The notes beneath the pieces are model-generated. The model saw nothing but the letters and a program-made list of their open reading frames with translations, did no database searches and was not told the DNA's origin. The position numbers and the translations under genes are program-made. From Candidatus Pseudobacter hemicellulosilyticus (GTDB lineage: Bacteria; Bacteroidota; Bacteroidia; Chitinophagales; Chitinophagaceae): a stretch of 64,000 nt of DNA. Within the stretch, counting starts at the first letter, position 1; the number at the start of each line of letters is the position of its first letter. This document shows, piece after piece, positions 1 through 7,109 of this stretch. The stretch lies in assembly GCA_029202545.1 (NCBI GenBank), contig CP119311.1, forward strand, positions 1,426,001 to 1,490,000, in the 5' to 3' direction.

Positions 1-1
1 G

Positions 2-499
2 TTCTCCGTGCCGCTCTCCTTTATCGGTGCGCTGCTGGCGCTGGGGCTTACCAACAACTCGCTCAACATCTTCACTATCCTGGGTATCATCATGCTGATT
101 GGGTTGGTGTGTAAGAACGCCATCATGATCGTGGACTTTGCCAATCACCGGAAGCAGGCAGGTGAAAATACCTTCAATGCCCTGGTGCAGGCCAACCATG
201 CGCGTCTGCGTCCTATCCTGATGACCACCATCGCCATGGTGTTCGGTATGCTGCCGATTGCCCTTGCCTCCGGTCCCGGTGCGGAATGGAAGAATGGTCT
301 GGCCTGGGTTATCATTGGTGGTCTGATCAGCTCCCTGTTCCTGACCCTGATCATTGTGCCCGTGATCTACGCCATTTTTGATCATTGGGGCGAAAAGAGA
401 AGAAATAAGAAAAATGAAAAATCTATAGAAGAACAGCTGACAGAAGACTTCGTCCCGGCTGAGACAGAGGATGGTTTTACGCCGGTGCACGCAGTATAG
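2..499 (+). CDS. RND efflux transporter, C-terminal fragment (5' end outside window)
   Basis: This is the last 165 residues of an inner-membrane RND pump subunit of the AcrB/HAE1 type, which exports drugs or hydrophobic compounds by proton antiport with a periplasmic adaptor and an outer-membrane channel. The reading frame is open from base 2, so the gene begins upstream of the window. Hydrophobic helices are visible, followed by the family-typical cytoplasmic stretch NAIMIVDFANHRKQ, the segment ARLRPILMTTIAMVFGMLP, and two last membrane helices. The tail after the final helix is charged (EKRRNKKNEKSIEEQ). Family assignment is firm. Subfamily and substrate cannot be told from this fragment. 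Confidence 0.93.
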   Translation, partial: FSVPLSFIGALLALGLTNNSLNIFTILGIIMLIGLVCKNAIMIVDFANHRKQAGENTFNALVQANHARLRPILMTTIAMVFGMLPIALASGPGAEWKNGLAWVIIGGLISSLFLTLIIVPVIYAIFDHWGEKRRNKKNEKSIEEQLTEDFVPAETEDGFTPVHAV

Positions 500-581
500 A
501 TCAGACAGGCAGTACGATAAAAGAAAGGATCTGTCCCCACAGCACGGATTTCATGTTTTACGGTTATTGGTTTTGAAGGGT

Positions 582-611
582 GCCCACCTCTGTTTCAGGG
601 GTGGGCTTTTT
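582..611 (+). terminator. Intrinsic terminator of the RND gene
   Basis: GCCCACC (582-588) pairs with GGTGGGC (600-606) and is followed by five T residues. It lies about 85 bp past the RND stop codon and before the next gene. Confidence 0.85.
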
Positions 612-700
612 GCTTAAAAATGGCCTGTTTCCCCCCAACATTCCCTTTCCTGACCACAATTAATGTTGTAAAAAGAGGTAAGTTCGGAAATTGATACCCG

Positions 701-1774
701 ATGAAGCCTGTCAATAAGTATATCGTATTGTTGCATGTAACCGGCAGCCTGCTTTTCCTGAGCCAGCCGATCTGGTTGTCTGCGGGGCCGCCGCCGGGCC
801 GGCATTTTTTATTTTCGCCGCCCATGCTGCGGGACCTGACGGCCAATGCCCTTATGCTGGCCTTCTTTTACCTGCACTATTTTGTGATCATCCCGCGCCT
901 GTTCTTCCGGGAGAAATACCTGGTGTATGCGTCCACCATCCTGGCAGGCCTGCTGGTAGTTTGCCTGTTCCCCTCCCTGCTCACCGGCCGCAGTCCTTTT
1001 GCCGTGGGCAGCCCCTCCCTGTCCATGCCCCCGCCATTCCAGCGACCGGGCGGCGGACCGCCACCCAGGATGCGGATGGATTCAGCCGGCTCTTTTTATG
1101 AAGGCATCAAACACCATGTATTCCCTTTTATTGCCGTTGTGTCTTTTTCCCTGCTGCTGCAAATGTGGCGGCGCTGGTACCAGGCGGAAGCCGCCCGCCA
1201 CCAGGCACAGCTGGCCAGTCTCAAAGCACAGATAAACCCTCATTTCCTCTTCAATACCCTGAACAGTATTTATTCCCTGGCGGTGCGCAAAGATGACCGT
1301 ACGGCGGATGCTATTGTCAATCTCTCGGAGCTGATGCGGTATGTACTAACGGATGTAAAAGACAACAGGATCCTGCTGCGTAAAGAACTGGACTATATCC
1401 GCAACTATATAGACCTGCAGCGATCCAGGCTGGGAGATACCGTACGCATACAGTACAGCACAGAAGAGGAGTTCCCGCCAGAGACCCTGATAGCGCCGCT
1501 TATCCTGATCAGTTTTATTGAGAATGCGTTTAAATATGGCGTTAATCCCGATCTGCCTTCTGTGATCAGTATCCAGATACGGGTAAAGGAAGAAGTGTTA
1601 TTGCTGCAGGTACAGAACAACAAAGTGGCGGCCGCCAATGAGCTAAGCTCCAGCGGTATTGGTGTTGAAAATACCAGGGACCGCCTGCTGCTGCTGTATC
1701 CCGGCAAACACCAGCTCAGCCTGTTTGAGACAGACAAAAATTACCAGGTAAATCTTTCAATACAGCTCACATGA
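701..1774 (+). CDS. LytS/YehU-type sensor histidine kinase
   Basis: Membrane histidine kinase that phosphorylates the response regulator encoded next to it. Four hydrophobic segments occupy about residues 6-26, 46-65, 72-95 and 138-157. A proline/glycine/methionine-rich loop (about 97-127, containing GGGPPPRMRM) lies between the third and fourth, probably on the periplasmic side. The His_kinase domain follows, with phospho-acceptor His181 in INPHFLFNTLNS. An ATPase domain contains the N-box FIENAFKYGV and a G-box near SSGIGVENTRDRL. The stop codon overlaps the start of the regulator gene by 4 bp, showing translational coupling. The signal is unknown; the Pro/Met-rich loop could sense metal or envelope state, but that is a guess. 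Confidence 0.93.
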   Translation: MKPVNKYIVLLHVTGSLLFLSQPIWLSAGPPPGRHFLFSPPMLRDLTANALMLAFFYLHYFVIIPRLFFREKYLVYASTILAGLLVVCLFPSLLTGRSPFAVGSPSLSMPPPFQRPGGGPPPRMRMDSAGSFYEGIKHHVFPFIAVVSFSLLLQMWRRWYQAEAARHQAQLASLKAQINPHFLFNTLNSIYSLAVRKDDRTADAIVNLSELMRYVLTDVKDNRILLRKELDYIRNYIDLQRSRLGDTVRIQYSTEEEFPPETLIAPLILISFIENAFKYGVNPDLPSVISIQIRVKEEVLLLQVQNNKVAAANELSSSGIGVENTRDRLLLLYPGKHQLSLFETDKNYQVNLSIQLT

Positions 1775-2466
1775 TAACAGCCATTGCTTTGGACGACGAG
1801 CCGCCGGCACTGGAGATCATCAGAGCCTTCTGTGGCCGTATGGAAGATGTGCAGCTGCTGCAGGCATTTACCAGCAGCACGGAAGCTGCCCGCTACCTGG
1901 AGCAGCAGCCGGTAGAGTTGTTATTCCTGGATATCAATATGCCTTCTATCAGTGGCATCGGCTTTTTGAAACAGCTGGATCCCCGGCCCATGGTCATTTT
2001 CACCACTTCCTACAGTGAATATGCCGTGGAGAGCTATGAACTGAACGCCCTTGATTACCTGGTGAAGCCCTTTACTTTTCTCCGCTTTCAGCAGGCTGTG
2101 CAAAAAGCGGTTGACGCCAGGCGCCTGCGGGAGCAGGCCCTGCCTGCCGGGCAGGAACAGCTGGTGCTGCGGGTGGATTATGGCCTGGTCAAACTGCCAA
2201 TAAGCAGCATCCGGTTCATTGAAGGGCTGGACAATTACCTGAAGATCCATGTAAAGGAAGGCAAGCCTGTGGTGGTGCGGATGACGCTGAAAGCCCTCCT
2301 GGAAAAACTGCCTGCCAATGCTTTCCTGCGTGTACACCGTTCCTTTATAGTACCGCTGGCCGGCGTCAGCGCCGTGCGCAACAAACTGATCAGCCTGCAA
2401 TGTGGCGAGGAGATCCCATTGGGCAGCAGCTATGAAGAAGCCTTCATGCAGCTGTTTGGACAGTGA
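1771..2466 (+). CDS. LytTR-family response regulator
   Basis: Transcription regulator of 231 residues and partner of the kinase immediately upstream, whose stop codon it overlaps in an ATGA junction. The N-terminal receiver domain (about 1-120) has the acidic pair DDE at 8-10, phospho-acceptor Asp54 in LFLDINMPS, and the conserved KPF triad near residue 100. The C-terminal LytTR DNA-binding domain (about 130-231) contains the typical FIEGLDNYLKIH and FLRVHRSFIVPL segments. LytS/LytTR pairs in Bacteroidota often act on neighbouring envelope genes, so the RND pump upstream is a possible target. That link is inference from position only. Confidence 0.94.
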   Translation: MITAIALDDEPPALEIIRAFCGRMEDVQLLQAFTSSTEAARYLEQQPVELLFLDINMPSISGIGFLKQLDPRPMVIFTTSYSEYAVESYELNALDYLVKPFTFLRFQQAVQKAVDARRLREQALPAGQEQLVLRVDYGLVKLPISSIRFIEGLDNYLKIHVKEGKPVVVRMTLKALLEKLPANAFLRVHRSFIVPLAGVSAVRNKLISLQCGEEIPLGSSYEEAFMQLFGQ

Positions 2467-2700
2467 TCAGTGTTTCACCACAGGATTGGCTGCATTGGCC
2501 CCTATTATTTATTTCTCCCGGGCTGATAGCTGATATTTACTTTATCATTTTTACCCAACATTTTTTACTGTAACAAAAGTTCCGTCAGGAAAACCCGGAC
2601 TGTGGCAGTTAATAGCTGCCGCAGTCATAAGGGTTGTTCTTGCTGCGCCTTATCCTTCCGGAGCGCTGTCCAATCATTGTCAAACAATAAAACATCGGCT

Positions 2701-3438
2701 ATGGAACGTAAAAATTTTTTAAGGAATGGCCTCCTGCTGTTGGGTGGAGGCGGATTGATCCTGGAAGCCTGTAAAAAATCAGGGGATGCTGCTGCCAGCA
2801 CAACAGGCACGGGTGGAACGGGTAGTACAGACGGTGGATCCTGCGTAGTGATGCCTACAGAAACGGAAGGCCCCTATCCATATCCCGGTGGTGAGATCAA
2901 CAACCCGCTGAACAGATCGGATGTAACAGGTGGACAAACAGGCCTGCCCCTGGTCCTTACGTTCGGGGTGGTGAATGTGAACAATAATTGTGCGTATGTC
3001 AGCAATGCACGTGTAGATATCTGGGCCTGTAACAAAGATGGTTATTACAGCGGCTATAGCCAGCAGGGATACCTGGGAACAAAAAATTATGCAGGTGAAA
3101 CCTGGTTGCGTGGCTACCAGGAAACGGATGCCAACGGGCAGGCCAGATTCACTACTATTTACCCGGGCTGGTATTCGGGTCGGGCCACGCATATTCACCT
3201 GGAAGTATTTGTGAACAATGTGCTGAAGAAAACCGGGCAGATCACTTTTGATGAAACCATCAGTGACGCTGTACATGCCAGCTCATTGTATGCAGCCCAT
3301 GGCATCAATACCACCAGGAATGCCAGGGACGGGGTCTTTGGTGATTCTGCCGCGGATCTGGCCAGGGAGACTGTTGCATTGACAGGCAGTCTTAGCGCGG
3401 GCTATACCGGCACTTACAATATAGGCATCGCCCTTTAA
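2701..3438 (+). CDS. Intradiol ring-cleavage dioxygenase-like secreted protein
   Basis: Resembles protocatechuate/catechol intradiol dioxygenases, Fe(III) enzymes that open aromatic diols. The start at 2701 gives MERKNFLRNGLLLLGGGG followed by a lipobox-like LEAC, so the protein is probably exported and lipid-anchored. A longer in-frame start at 2602 would put unlikely Cys-rich sequence before the signal. The Ser/Thr/Gly linker (31-47) leads to a beta-rich domain. Probable iron ligands are a Tyr in DGYYSGY (115/116), Tyr158 in YPGWYSG, and His164 and His166 in THIHLEV, all in family order. Secreted relatives in Bacteroidota are common and their substrates are mostly unproven. No aromatic-degradation genes are nearby. 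Confidence 0.85.
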   Translation: MERKNFLRNGLLLLGGGGLILEACKKSGDAAASTTGTGGTGSTDGGSCVVMPTETEGPYPYPGGEINNPLNRSDVTGGQTGLPLVLTFGVVNVNNNCAYVSNARVDIWACNKDGYYSGYSQQGYLGTKNYAGETWLRGYQETDANGQARFTTIYPGWYSGRATHIHLEVFVNNVLKKTGQITFDETISDAVHASSLYAAHGINTTRNARDGVFGDSAADLARETVALTGSLSAGYTGTYNIGIAL

Positions 3439-3439
3439 A

Positions 3440-3447
3440 AAGGAGGT
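3440..3447 (+). promoter_or_regulatory. Strong Shine-Dalgarno sequence
   Basis: AAGGAGGT sits 3 bp before the ATG at 3451 and just after the stop of the dioxygenase-like gene. Full anti-SD complementarity is unusual here, as most starts in this window have only A-rich leaders. The spacing of 3 bp is shorter than the usual 5-9 bp. Confidence 0.6.
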
Positions 3448-3450
3448 ATT

Positions 3451-3957
3451 ATGAACAGACCAACTATCGTCATTGCGTTCCGGCAGCTGATCAATGCGCA
3501 GCGTACTGCTGCCTTTGAGCAAACTATGCTGCGCCTGTCCTACCAGGAATTCCTGTTGAAATCACAGGCCTACAATCCTGAAGGAAGATATGATCGTTTT
3601 ACGGCGCTGGTCAAAGCGGACGGAAGGGCCAATTCACTGCATTACAAAACAAGCTTTGCGGTGATTCCATTGATTGAACAATTGAATGGCCGTATTCCTT
3701 TGCTGAAAGATACTTTTGAAAAACCGCTGCCTTTTGAAAGAACGGCATTTGAGCTGGTGGAAAGTAGTATAAGTGATTTTTCATTGCATGCTGTAGCCCT
3801 TACCTATTATACGCCACCGCTGTTATTGCTGGAGAGTTTTGGCGGCTTCCTGTTGCTGAGTGCTGATGTAGAGCAGGGCTCGGAACCTTTCATGCTCCAG
3901 GTAAATCCGAATTTGTCCATCACCAGCTACCAATTGCCGGTAATGGCTGAAGTGTAA
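3451..3957 (+). CDS. Hypothetical protein, 168 aa
   Basis: I do not recognise this family. The protein is soluble-looking with no signal peptide. It contains an N-terminal helix-rich part (MNRPTIVIAFRQLINAQRTA), a middle segment with YNPEGRYDRFTALVKADGR, and a C-terminal beta-like stretch (YYTPPLLLLESFGGFLLLSA). It begins 12 bp after the dioxygenase-like gene, so the two are probably one operon. Its strong ribosome binding site implies efficient translation. A role linked to the dioxygenase-like protein is inference from position only. Confidence 0.7.
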   Translation: MNRPTIVIAFRQLINAQRTAAFEQTMLRLSYQEFLLKSQAYNPEGRYDRFTALVKADGRANSLHYKTSFAVIPLIEQLNGRIPLLKDTFEKPLPFERTAFELVESSISDFSLHAVALTYYTPPLLLLESFGGFLLLSADVEQGSEPFMLQVNPNLSITSYQLPVMAEV

Positions 3958-3988
3958 CGCATTAGTGGAAACCAATGGATGGAGAAGA

Positions 3989-4018
3989 ACCCGGTGGCGG
4001 ACAGCTGCCGGGTTTTTG
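3989..4018 (+). terminator. Intrinsic terminator
   Basis: ACCCGG (3989-3994) pairs with CCGGGT (4008-4013), followed by a T run. It ends the dioxygenase-like/hypothetical operon. Confidence 0.75.
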
Positions 4019-4191
4019 CGTTGTAAAGGGTGGTCTCAAATGGCCCGCAGTGCCGCAATTTTGTCTGTAGTATAATACCTTCCACTTAGAAGATCGGCTG
4101 ATGAAAGTCAGGGGAAAGCCGCTTCCCGCCTGTGCGTTGTCATATTTTACCGGAACGCCATAAGTTACCTTTAGGTCAAATTGAGAATGTA

Positions 4192-4713
4192 ATGAAAGGG
4201 GTGATCATCTACAACAGCAAATATGGCGCTACCGAGCAGTATGCCAAATGGCTGTCGGAGTCGTTGGAGTGGCCCGTCTATACGCCGGAAACGCTGACCT
4301 ATGAAGCGTTGGAGCAGGCGGAGACAGTAGTGGTAGGCAGTTCAGTGTATGTTGGTCACCTGCGTATCAAGAGCTGGCTGGAGAATAACATGGGCCGGCT
4401 GGAACGCAAGAAACTTTTCTTCTTTGTAGTGATGGCGACACCTCATTCTGAAAGGCCGGCGCAGCTGCGTTGTGCAGCAAGGAATATCCCTGCCAATTTA
4501 CTGCGCAATAACAATGCGTTCTTCCTCGGCGGCCGGCTGATCAAAAAGCGCCTCTCCTGGGTAGACCGCTTACTGGTAAAAATGGGCGCCCGCGCAGAGA
4601 AGGACCCCGTGAAGAGAGCTAATATGGAACTGGACTTTGACCGTGTTCAGCGGACTGATCTCAACGGACTGCTGCAGGCCGTGGTCCCGAAAGTGGTGGC
4701 AGAAGTGTATTAA
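4192..4713 (+). CDS. Flavodoxin-domain protein (HemG-like)
   Basis: FMN-binding flavodoxin fold of 173 residues. The start at 4192 opens directly into the beta1/phosphate-loop motif GVIIYNSKYGATEQYA. A start at 4132 would add 20 residues with no family match. The second glycine-rich strand reads VVVGSSVYVGHLRIKSWL, and the segment SWVDRLLVKMGAR resembles menaquinone-dependent protoporphyrinogen oxidase HemG. The length is close to that of HemG (about 180 aa). Either a quinone-linked oxidase in heme synthesis or a generic flavodoxin reductase partner is possible. No heme genes are adjacent. Confidence 0.82.
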   Translation: MKGVIIYNSKYGATEQYAKWLSESLEWPVYTPETLTYEALEQAETVVVGSSVYVGHLRIKSWLENNMGRLERKKLFFFVVMATPHSERPAQLRCAARNIPANLLRNNNAFFLGGRLIKKRLSWVDRLLVKMGARAEKDPVKRANMELDFDRVQRTDLNGLLQAVVPKVVAEVY

Positions 4714-4768
4714 TAAGAAAACACACAGGCTCAGATACTTTGCATCCGTACCCTTGTTCCTGGATCCC

Positions 4769-4811
4769 AGGCACGAAAAATACCCTCTGGTAATGTTCGT
4801 GCCTTTTTTTA
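4769..4811 (+). terminator. Intrinsic terminator of the flavodoxin gene
   Basis: AGGCACGAA (4769-4777) pairs with TTCGTGCCT (4796-4804), followed by a long T run. Confidence 0.85.
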
Positions 4812-4975
4812 TGCCCCCAACGCATCTTGTTACATTATATATAGGCAGGATAGGAAAAAAAGCAGGCATTATTGTCAAAAAGAACAATATCTGCGGCGGG
4901 GAATGCGGTCCCGCGGACGTTTTCAATACTGTTTTTTGTTAAATTGCAGTGAACCCTACCAGAACTGCTTAGTCC

Positions 4976-5560
4976 ATGCAAAACGAAACTGAACTGCTGT
5001 ACCGCATAGCCCGCGGCGACGAAGCCGCTTTTAACGAGCTCTATGAGTTGTATTGGCCTAAGGTCTATGCTTATCTGGAGAGCATCGTTAAATCGCCCGA
5101 AGCGTCAGAGGAAATGGTGGTTGACATCTTTGTCAAACTCTGGGCAGGCAGGGAATGGCTGGAACAGGTTCAGAATATTGGTGGTTTTCTCCGCACTTCA
5201 GCCCGCAATAAAGCACTCGACTTTCTCAAAACAACAGCCCGCCGCAAAAAAATGATGGAAGCCTATTACACAGATATGCTGTTACTGTCGGCACGTACCG
5301 TACCTGATCAGCACCTGTTGAACGGCGAGTCCAGCAGGATCTGGCAGGAAGCTGTGTCCAGCCTGAGTCCCAACCGCCAGAAAGTTTTCCTGATGCACCG
5401 GGAAGAAGGGCTTTCCTACAATGAAATAGCTGAACGTATGAATATCAGCCCCGGCACGGTTAAAAAGACCATGTCCATCGCCCTGGATTCTATCCGCGAT
5501 TTCCTGCGTACCCATTATAAGGACAGCCTCGCAGGGTTCCTCCTGTTTATCCAGTTGTAA
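4976..5560 (+). CDS. ECF RNA polymerase sigma factor (FecI-like), locus 1
   Basis: Extracytoplasmic-function sigma factor of 194 residues. Sigma region 2 spans about 8-85 (core-binding ELYELYWPKVYAYLE and the -10 recognition part FLRTSARNKALDFLK). Region 4 spans about 125-180 with the helix-turn-helix LSYNEIAERMNISPGTVKKT. It is followed 65 bp later by a FecR anti-sigma gene and then a SusC receptor with an STN domain, the standard cell-surface signalling arrangement. It should direct transcription of the SusC operon downstream. The C-terminus ends in a hydrophobic tail (SLAGFLLFIQL), as does the sigma factor of locus 2. Confidence 0.95.
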   Translation: MQNETELLYRIARGDEAAFNELYELYWPKVYAYLESIVKSPEASEEMVVDIFVKLWAGREWLEQVQNIGGFLRTSARNKALDFLKTTARRKKMMEAYYTDMLLLSARTVPDQHLLNGESSRIWQEAVSSLSPNRQKVFLMHREEGLSYNEIAERMNISPGTVKKTMSIALDSIRDFLRTHYKDSLAGFLLFIQL

Positions 5561-5625
5561 AAAAAATCCGGACAGGCAATACCACCTGGTCTTCCCGTTG
5601 TCGTCAATACTATAAATGCAGCTGC

Positions 5626-6891
5626 ATGTCCGAATCCCGGCAAAACATCCAGGCGTTATTTCATAAGCTTGTTTCCAACCAGTGTACGGAACAGGAGATG
5701 GCGGCCTTTTTCCAGCTTGTCCGGGAATTGCCGGAGGATGATCCGTTGCTGGCCGAACTGGACAACTGGTGGCAAACACAGGCAGTCACAGGCCCGGCGG
5801 ATATGATCAGGGGCCGCAGGATGCAGCAACAGATCCGGGAGCTGACGGCTGCCGCCGGTACAAAGCCGGCCAGGATTATTGGCATACCCGCCCGGCAGGT
5901 ATGGTGGGCTGCCGCCGCCCTGGTATTATTTGCGGGCGCGGGCGCCTATACCTGGTTTCAGTCCAGGCCTGCTCCTGCCATGATAGCGCATACCAGGGCT
6001 GATACGGAGATTGCGCCGGGAAAGGATGGGGCTATCCTCACCCTGGAAGATGGTTCGCAGATGATCCTGGACAGCCTCAGCGATGGCCTCATAGCTACCC
6101 AGAGCGGCGCACAGGTGATGCTGCGGAACGGACAGGTATCCTATGACGCTACAGACCAGCGTCACCGCAAGCCTACCTGGAATACCATTTCCACTCCCAG
6201 GGGCCGGCAGTTCAAGGTGGAGCTGCCTGACGGCACTATGGTATGGATGAATTCCGGCAGTTCCATTACTTACCCCACTTTTTTTGTGGGAAAGGAAAGA
6301 AGGATAGAGACCAGCGGGGAGCTGTACATGGAAGTTGCCAAAGATCCGGCCATGACCTTTAAAGTAAAGGTGAACAGGCAGGCGGTTATAGAAGTCACTG
6401 GCACCCGCTTCAATGTAAAAGCCTATGCTGATGAAGAGCTGATGGCCACCACCCTGCTCAGCGGCTGGCTGCAGATCTATACTACTACCGATACCAGCTG
6501 CTGGCATTGCCCGGAAACACATGGTCAGCCAATGGGCGCCCAGGCCGTAACGCTGAAGCCCGGACAGCAGGCTGTATTCATGAATGCGGCACTTAACAAA
6601 ACAAAGCAATCCCCTTCCGTACGGGTATTGAACAATATTGATACCGATAAAGTAATGGCCTGGAAAAACGGGTTCTTCAATTTTGAAGGCGCCAGTTTAA
6701 AAGAAGCCATGAACCAGCTGGTGCGCTGGTATAATATTGAAGTGGTGTATGAAGGCCCCGAGCCTGCCATTGAGTTCTTCGGGGAAGTGAGCCGGAATAT
6801 CAGTCTGACCGACCTGCTGAAAGCATTGGAAGATGTGGGCGTGCATTTCCGCCTGGAAAGCGGACGGAAGCTGGTGGTATTATCGCAGTAA
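5626..6891 (+). CDS. FecR-family anti-sigma factor, locus 1
   Basis: Single-pass inner-membrane protein of 421 residues that holds the ECF sigma factor and passes on a signal from the outer-membrane receptor. The N-terminal cytoplasmic part is about 1-90 and one membrane helix lies at about 92-111 (VWWAAAALVLFAGAGAYTW). The periplasmic FecR domain (about 185-285) has STPRGRQFKVELPDGT and GTRFNVKAYADEE. A C-terminal DUF4974-like domain follows (about 345-420; VMAWKNGFFNFEGASLKEAM). A short insertion with two Cys (SCWHC) interrupts the FecR part. Order and domains match the FecI/FecR/SusC signalling set. Confidence 0.95.
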   Translation: MSESRQNIQALFHKLVSNQCTEQEMAAFFQLVRELPEDDPLLAELDNWWQTQAVTGPADMIRGRRMQQQIRELTAAAGTKPARIIGIPARQVWWAAAALVLFAGAGAYTWFQSRPAPAMIAHTRADTEIAPGKDGAILTLEDGSQMILDSLSDGLIATQSGAQVMLRNGQVSYDATDQRHRKPTWNTISTPRGRQFKVELPDGTMVWMNSGSSITYPTFFVGKERRIETSGELYMEVAKDPAMTFKVKVNRQAVIEVTGTRFNVKAYADEELMATTLLSGWLQIYTTTDTSCWHCPETHGQPMGAQAVTLKPGQQAVFMNAALNKTKQSPSVRVLNNIDTDKVMAWKNGFFNFEGASLKEAMNQLVRWYNIEVVYEGPEPAIEFFGEVSRNISLTDLLKALEDVGVHFRLESGRKLVVLSQ

Positions 6892-7010
6892 CCTTGTCTC
6901 ATCTCTATTACCTATCCTTTCTCATTTCACTGACCAAAAAATACCGGAAAGTATTTTAACGGATTGCTGTTGCCTGCTAATTTTTTTCAATAGTGGATTT
7001 CCCGGAAAAT

Positions 7011-7043
7011 GAAAAACCGGAAGCGCTCTGACCTGCTTCCGGT
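7011..7043 (-). terminator. Minus-strand terminator in the fecR-susC leader, locus 1
   Basis: ACCGGAAGC (7016-7024) pairs with GCTTCCGGT (7035-7043). Read on the minus strand the stem is followed by TTTTTC. On the plus strand there is no T run. It therefore fits the 3' end of an antisense RNA starting near the susC start codon and running towards fecR. Locus 2 has the same arrangement at 33989-34022. Confidence 0.6.
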
Positions 7044-7109
7044 ATATCGTCGGGCTAATTCAAATTCAGTTGAGGAGAATTTTTTTATTAACCAAACTAA
7101 TGCAAAAGT

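Noticed and set aside
2602..2700. Longer N-terminus for the dioxygenase-like protein
   Set aside because: It would bury the signal peptide behind 33 Cys- and Ser-rich residues.
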